A DNA stretch of 8,181 bases from Candidatus Faecivivens stercoripullorum (lineage in GTDB: Bacteria > Bacillota > Clostridia > Oscillospirales > Ruminococcaceae): NCBI GenBank assembly GCA_018715285.1, contig DVLW01000215.1, forward strand, positions 1 to 8,181, in the 5' to 3' direction. The first letter of the stretch is position 1; each line of letters starts with the position of its first letter. A program made the translations under genes and the position numbers. Of this stretch, positions 6,020 through 8,181 are shown piece by piece. Below the pieces are notes generated by a model. It made no database searches. It had not been told where the DNA came from and saw only the letters and a list, made by a program, of their open reading frames with translations.

Positions 6020-6852
6020 AATGACTCTCCTTTCCCAAAACGGAGCAGAAATACCATCAGTTCTTCGAGCGTTGCCGGACGTGCTTCCGGGCAATACTCC
6101 CGCAGTACCAGTGCTTCACAGACCGAAGCCGTTTCCCGGACTGCCTTTACCGCACTTCCAAGTGATTCCAGACGGGACTTGCTGCCGCTGAAGATACCGT
6201 ATTCTTCCTTCATTTTATCCTTTTCATCCGACAGGAGGATTTTTCCCTCATGGATAAACGAAATGTAATCGCAGATCTTTTCCAGATCGGACAGGATATG
6301 CGACGAAATCAGAATCGAATGGCTGCCGTCCTGAATAAACTCGTAAAAGATATCCAGTATCTCATCCCGCATAACCGGGTCAAGTCCGCCGGTCGGCTCA
6401 TCCAGAATGAGCAGCCGCGGATGATGTGCGAGCGCCACTGCAACCGACAGCTTCATCTTCATACCGCGCGAATACTTGCCAAACCGTGTTTTTTCCGGCA
6501 GTGCAAACTCCCGGCAGTACCGTGCATACAGTTCTGCATCCCAGTCAGCAAAGCCCGGTGCGACCAGCGTTCCAATTTCAGCAGCAGTCAGCGAAGACGG
6601 GAACCCCGGGATATCCAGCACAATTCCCACATCTTCCCGAACCTTCTCCCAGTCGGATTCCCCGAGCAGGACACATTCTCCGCTATCCGGGTGTTTCAGC
6701 CCGGTTAAGAGACTGATGAGCGTCGATTTTCCGGCACCGTTTTCACCGATCAGCCCCATCACACACCCTTCCGGCAGTGTCATGTCAATCGGCCCTAAAG
6801 TAAAATTCCCCAGCTTTTTGGAAAGCTCCCGTACTCTGATTGCATCCGGCAT
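6016..6852 (-). CDS. ABC transporter ATP-binding protein (YtrB-like)
   Basis: A 278-residue nucleotide-binding subunit. Walker A GENGAGKST is at residues 36-44, a degenerate signature YSRGMKMKLS at 127-136 (SRGM for the usual SGGQ), Walker B LLILDEP at 147-153, a D-loop GGLDP at 155-159 and the switch histidine in ISSHIL (His185). Where the Q-loop glutamine is expected the sequence reads GIVLDIPGF, with Asp instead of Gln; I believe this is shared by YtrB-type ATPases. The start at 6852 is preferred: AGAAAGG directly abuts an ATG at 6861, leaving no spacing, but lies 9 nt before the ATG at 6852. It begins 5 bases after the GntR stop and overlaps the permease gene by 4, so all three are coupled. 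It powers the adjacent permease at the membrane. Confidence 0.93.
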   Translation of the reverse strand: MPDAIRVRELSKKLGNFTLGPIDMTLPEGCVMGLIGENGAGKSTLISLLTGLKHPDSGECVLLGESDWEKVREDVGIVLDIPGFPSSLTAAEIGTLVAPGFADWDAELYARYCREFALPEKTRFGKYSRGMKMKLSVAVALAHHPRLLILDEPTGGLDPVMRDEILDIFYEFIQDGSHSILISSHILSDLEKICDYISFIHEGKILLSDEKDKMKEEYGIFSGSKSRLESLGSAVKAVRETASVCEALVLREYCPEARPATLEELMVFLLRFGKGESL

Positions 6853-6857
6853 ACCCG

Positions 6858-7244
6858 TCATCCTTTCTGTTCATCTGTTTCAGCCAGCAGCCGCAGCATC
6901 TCAATAATCTGTTCAAGGCCAATCCCTGACTGTCCGGCAATTTCCATTGCTTCACCAAGCAGCTGCTCAATCCGGCGCAGGTTTTCTTCCCGTACCAGTT
7001 CTGCCGACCGCCGTCCGACAAAGCTGCCGCGCCCGGCAACCGTCTGAATATATCCTTCCCGCTCCAGTTCATCATAAGCGCGCCGGGTCGTAATGACGCT
7101 GATACGCAGATCTTTTGCCAGTGCGCGGATAGACGGCAGCATCTCGCCTTCTTTGAGCTGTCCCGAAAGAATCTGCGCGCGTACCTGCTGGATAATCTGC
7201 TCATAAATCGGCAGCGGAGAAGTATTTTCGATAATGATGGTCAA
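6858..7244 (-). CDS. GntR family transcriptional regulator, YtrA subfamily
   Basis: A 128-residue repressor-type protein. The GntR winged helix spans residues 10-76: the recognition region PSIRALAKDLRIS (37-49) with VITTRRAYDELEREGYI (50-66) and the wing GRGSFV (71-76). The short helical C-terminus (80-128) without an effector domain is typical of the YtrA subfamily. The likely start is TTG at 7244: AGAAGGAG lies 11 nt upstream, the protein then begins with the usual TIIIENTSPLPIYEQI, and the ATGs at 7322 and 7289 fall in the -35 or at the predicted transcription start. It is first in an operon with an ABC ATPase and permease and probably represses its own promoter through the palindrome at 7282-7304. 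Family secure; the start codon is inferred. Confidence 0.92.
   Translation of the reverse strand: MTIIIENTSPLPIYEQIIQQVRAQILSGQLKEGEMLPSIRALAKDLRISVITTRRAYDELEREGYIQTVAGRGSFVGRRSAELVREENLRRIEQLLGEAMEIAGQSGIGLEQIIEMLRLLAETDEQKG
6862..6868 (-). promoter_or_regulatory. Ribosome binding site that decides the ATPase start
   Basis: On the minus strand AGAAAGG touches the ATG at 6861 with no spacer and is 9 nt from the in-frame ATG at 6852, so initiation at 6852 is favoured. It lies inside the last codons of the GntR gene. Confidence 0.6.
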
Positions 7245-7255
7245 GTTGGCACCAT

Positions 7256-7263
7256 CTCCTTCT
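7256..7263 (-). promoter_or_regulatory. Ribosome binding site pointing to a TTG start
   Basis: AGAAGGAG on the minus strand lies 11 nt before TTG at 7244. The nearer ATG and GTG are in another frame that stops at once with TGA. No in-frame ATG exists between this site and the conserved N-terminus, so TTG is the best start for the regulator. Confidence 0.65.
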
Positions 7264-7281
7264 GTGCAATCTCGTGTATAT

Positions 7282-7304
7282 CTGTACATATCCAGTATAT
7301 ACAG
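7282..7304. promoter_or_regulatory. Imperfect palindrome over the -10, probable GntR operator
   Basis: A 23-base dyad: CTGTACATA (7282-7290) pairs with TATATACAG (7296-7304) at 8 of 9 positions around a 5-base centre. It covers the -10 and the likely start of transcription. A second pair of perfect 7-base arms, TGTATAT (7275-7281) and ATATACA (7297-7303), overlaps it. Position and AT-rich symmetry fit autorepression by the YtrA-type regulator; binding is inferred. Confidence 0.6.
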
Positions 7305-7322
7305 CTGAGCACAGTTTGTCAA
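7294..7322 (-). promoter_or_regulatory. Consensus promoter of the GntR-ABC operon
   Basis: On the minus strand a perfect TTGACA (complement of 7317-7322) is followed after 17 bases by TATACT (complement of 7294-7299). An A6-T5 tract (complement of 7332-7342) about 10-20 bases upstream of the -35 could act as an UP element. Transcription should start near 7287, giving a leader of about 43 nt to the TTG start. Confidence 0.88.
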
Positions 7323-7354
7323 GGGATTTGCAAAAATTTTTTCCGGACAACGGC

Positions 7355-7388
7355 AAGCGGCCGGCAGATATAAACCTGCCGGCCGCTT
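7355..7388 (-). terminator. Perfect 13-bp GC-rich hairpin, possible terminator of the upstream gene
   Basis: AAGCGGCCGGCAG (7355-7367) and CTGCCGGCCGCTT (7376-7388) pair perfectly around an 8-nt loop. It lies between the stop at 7512 and the GntR promoter, where a terminator is expected. On the minus strand no T-run follows directly (GCCGTTGTCC comes first), and on the plus strand only CAGCCTTTT follows, so it is not a canonical intrinsic terminator. It could instead protect a 3' end or insulate the promoter. Confidence 0.45.
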
Positions 7389-7450
7389 CAGCCTTTTCTC
7401 CCCAAAATGGCGCTTCGCCTATCTTTTCCCTTAAGCGGGATTGAAAATTT

Positions 7451-7510
7451 GGTTTGCTGAGCATTCTGAGCGTGGAACCACTCTGGCAAACCGGTGCAGC
7501 GGTACGCTGC
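7451..7510 (-). other. Cluster of inverted repeats in the 3' region of the right-edge gene
   Basis: Immediately after the stop at 7512 (minus strand) lie GCAGCG/CGCTGC (7496-7510, 3-nt loop) and GGTTTGC/GCAAACC (7451-7457 with 7486-7492). The second encloses a small GTGG/CCAC stem at 7472-7481. The outer stem is followed on the minus strand by AAATTTTC, a weak T-run. These may form the 3' end or a terminator; I see no gene or recognisable RNA in 7323-7511. Confidence 0.35.
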
Positions 7511-7511
7511 C

Positions 7512-8181
7512 TTATTTAAAAATCAGTTCTCTCACAGCTTCAACGTTCTCTTCCGGAATCAGATAACTATGGTTATTGATCCACAAAATACTCAGCGGTT
7601 CTTCTGAATAACCGACAACCTTTACCTGACTGAGAAGCTCTTCTATTTCAGCTATCGTAAAGTCACGCTGACAAATCGGTACCTCTTCACCGCTGTTCAA
7701 TGTCAGCATTCCCTGTTCTTCGGCTGTTCTATGCGGATTGGCTTCTCCCGATGCTGCGTAAAGCTCATCTCTTACGTCCCACACATCATCTTTATCATCA
7801 TACGATCTGCTGACAACTCCAATAGCCTGATCAGAAAAATGGAAAACACCAGCGTCTCCATTATCTGCCGCAGCAGTATAATCCTCTGGCATAACAACTG
7901 CCGCTTCCATATTGAAAATCTCATTTTGCGGAACGGAATTACTAATTTTCCCAGTATCCGGGTCATAGTACCCCGTCTGTTCCAGCTGATCAAGGGTATT
8001 CAGATCGCTCTGGTAAATATACAGCTCATATGTGCTATAAGAACTGTTGTCAACATAGAACGATACCTTCCCGACCGGCTGTTCCTGAGGATTAACTTTC
8101 CATCCTTCCGGACGGCGGCGGAAATCCTCAGACAGTGCAGCCATAAATTCTTTCATGGTCTGCTCATTTACTGAAATAGAC
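7512..8181 (-). CDS. Unrecognised acidic protein, C-terminal part
   Basis: This is probably a 5'-truncated gene: the frame stays open through the window edge, adding eight codons (SISVNEQT) before the internal ATG at 8156. That ATG has no good ribosome binding site and falls within what looks like a continuous helix (NEQTMKEFMAALSEDFRRR), so the true start is likely outside. About 222 residues are visible, stopping with TAA at 7512-7514. The part seen is soluble and acidic, with one cysteine, alternating beta-like segments (KVSFYVDN, STYELYIYQS) and a closing helix (EENVEAVRELIF). I do not recognise it with confidence. One possibility is the C-terminal extracellular domain of a larger membrane protein, such as the DUF6449-type permeases found near GntR-ABC operons; that is a guess from context. 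Confidence 0.75.
   Translation of the reverse strand, partial: SISVNEQTMKEFMAALSEDFRRRPEGWKVNPQEQPVGKVSFYVDNSSYSTYELYIYQSDLNTLDQLEQTGYYDPDTGKISNSVPQNEIFNMEAAVVMPEDYTAAADNGDAGVFHFSDQAIGVVSRSYDDKDDVWDVRDELYAASGEANPHRTAEEQGMLTLNSGEEVPICQRDFTIAEIEELLSQVKVVGYSEEPLSILWINNHSYLIPEENVEAVRELIFK

Noticed and set aside
7440..7511. Possible tRNA or small structured RNA
   Set aside because: Stems are present but there is no T-arm consensus, acceptor pairing or CCA context of a tRNA, and I recognise no known RNA family.
1..8181. Mobile element, CRISPR array or integration site
   Set aside because: I saw no transposase, integrase, regularly spaced repeats or terminal inverted repeats with target duplications.

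Overview
The window looks like chromosomal DNA from a member of the Bacillota (Firmicutes), of mid GC content (about half by eye). The best taxonomic marker is a clear IreB/UPF0297 protein, a family known from Bacillota. A YitT-family membrane protein, a YtrA-type GntR repressor with its ABC transporter, strong Shine-Dalgarno sites and short overlapping operons all fit. I cannot resolve class or genus. I see no mobile element, phage gene, CRISPR array, tRNA or rRNA.

Plus strand, 1-5001. The window opens in the 3' end of a radical SAM protein of the YhcC/YtqA (TIGR01212) family. About 220 bases later begins a tight three-gene operon (632-3702): an HSL-type alpha/beta hydrolase with an intact catalytic triad, a condensation-domain-like (CoA-dependent acyltransferase fold) protein with an HxxxDG motif, and a six-helix membrane protein with an N-terminal zinc ribbon (DUF6320-like). 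The genes overlap by 20 and 14 bases and end at a strong intrinsic terminator. Next is a stand-alone yitT-family gene with a near-consensus promoter, a leader of about 105 nt and a terminator shared with the convergent gene.

Minus strand, 8181-5015. At the right edge lies the 3' part of an acidic protein I do not recognise. A roughly 270-base intergenic region (7245-7511) follows, holding several perfect hairpins and a consensus promoter whose -10 is covered by an imperfect palindrome. This promoter drives a translationally coupled operon: GntR regulator (TTG start), ABC ATPase and ABC-2 permease. Then comes ireB, alone with its own promoter rather than in the usual alaS-ireB-ruvX neighbourhood.

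How the genes work together: the GntR protein probably represses its own promoter and so controls the exporter-like ABC pair. The hydrolase, acyltransferase and zinc-ribbon membrane protein probably act in one uncharacterised ester- or acyl-related pathway at the membrane. This cassette is the most interesting candidate for undescribed biology in the window. Several start sites were moved from the longest ORF because Shine-Dalgarno spacing or the promoter position demands it.
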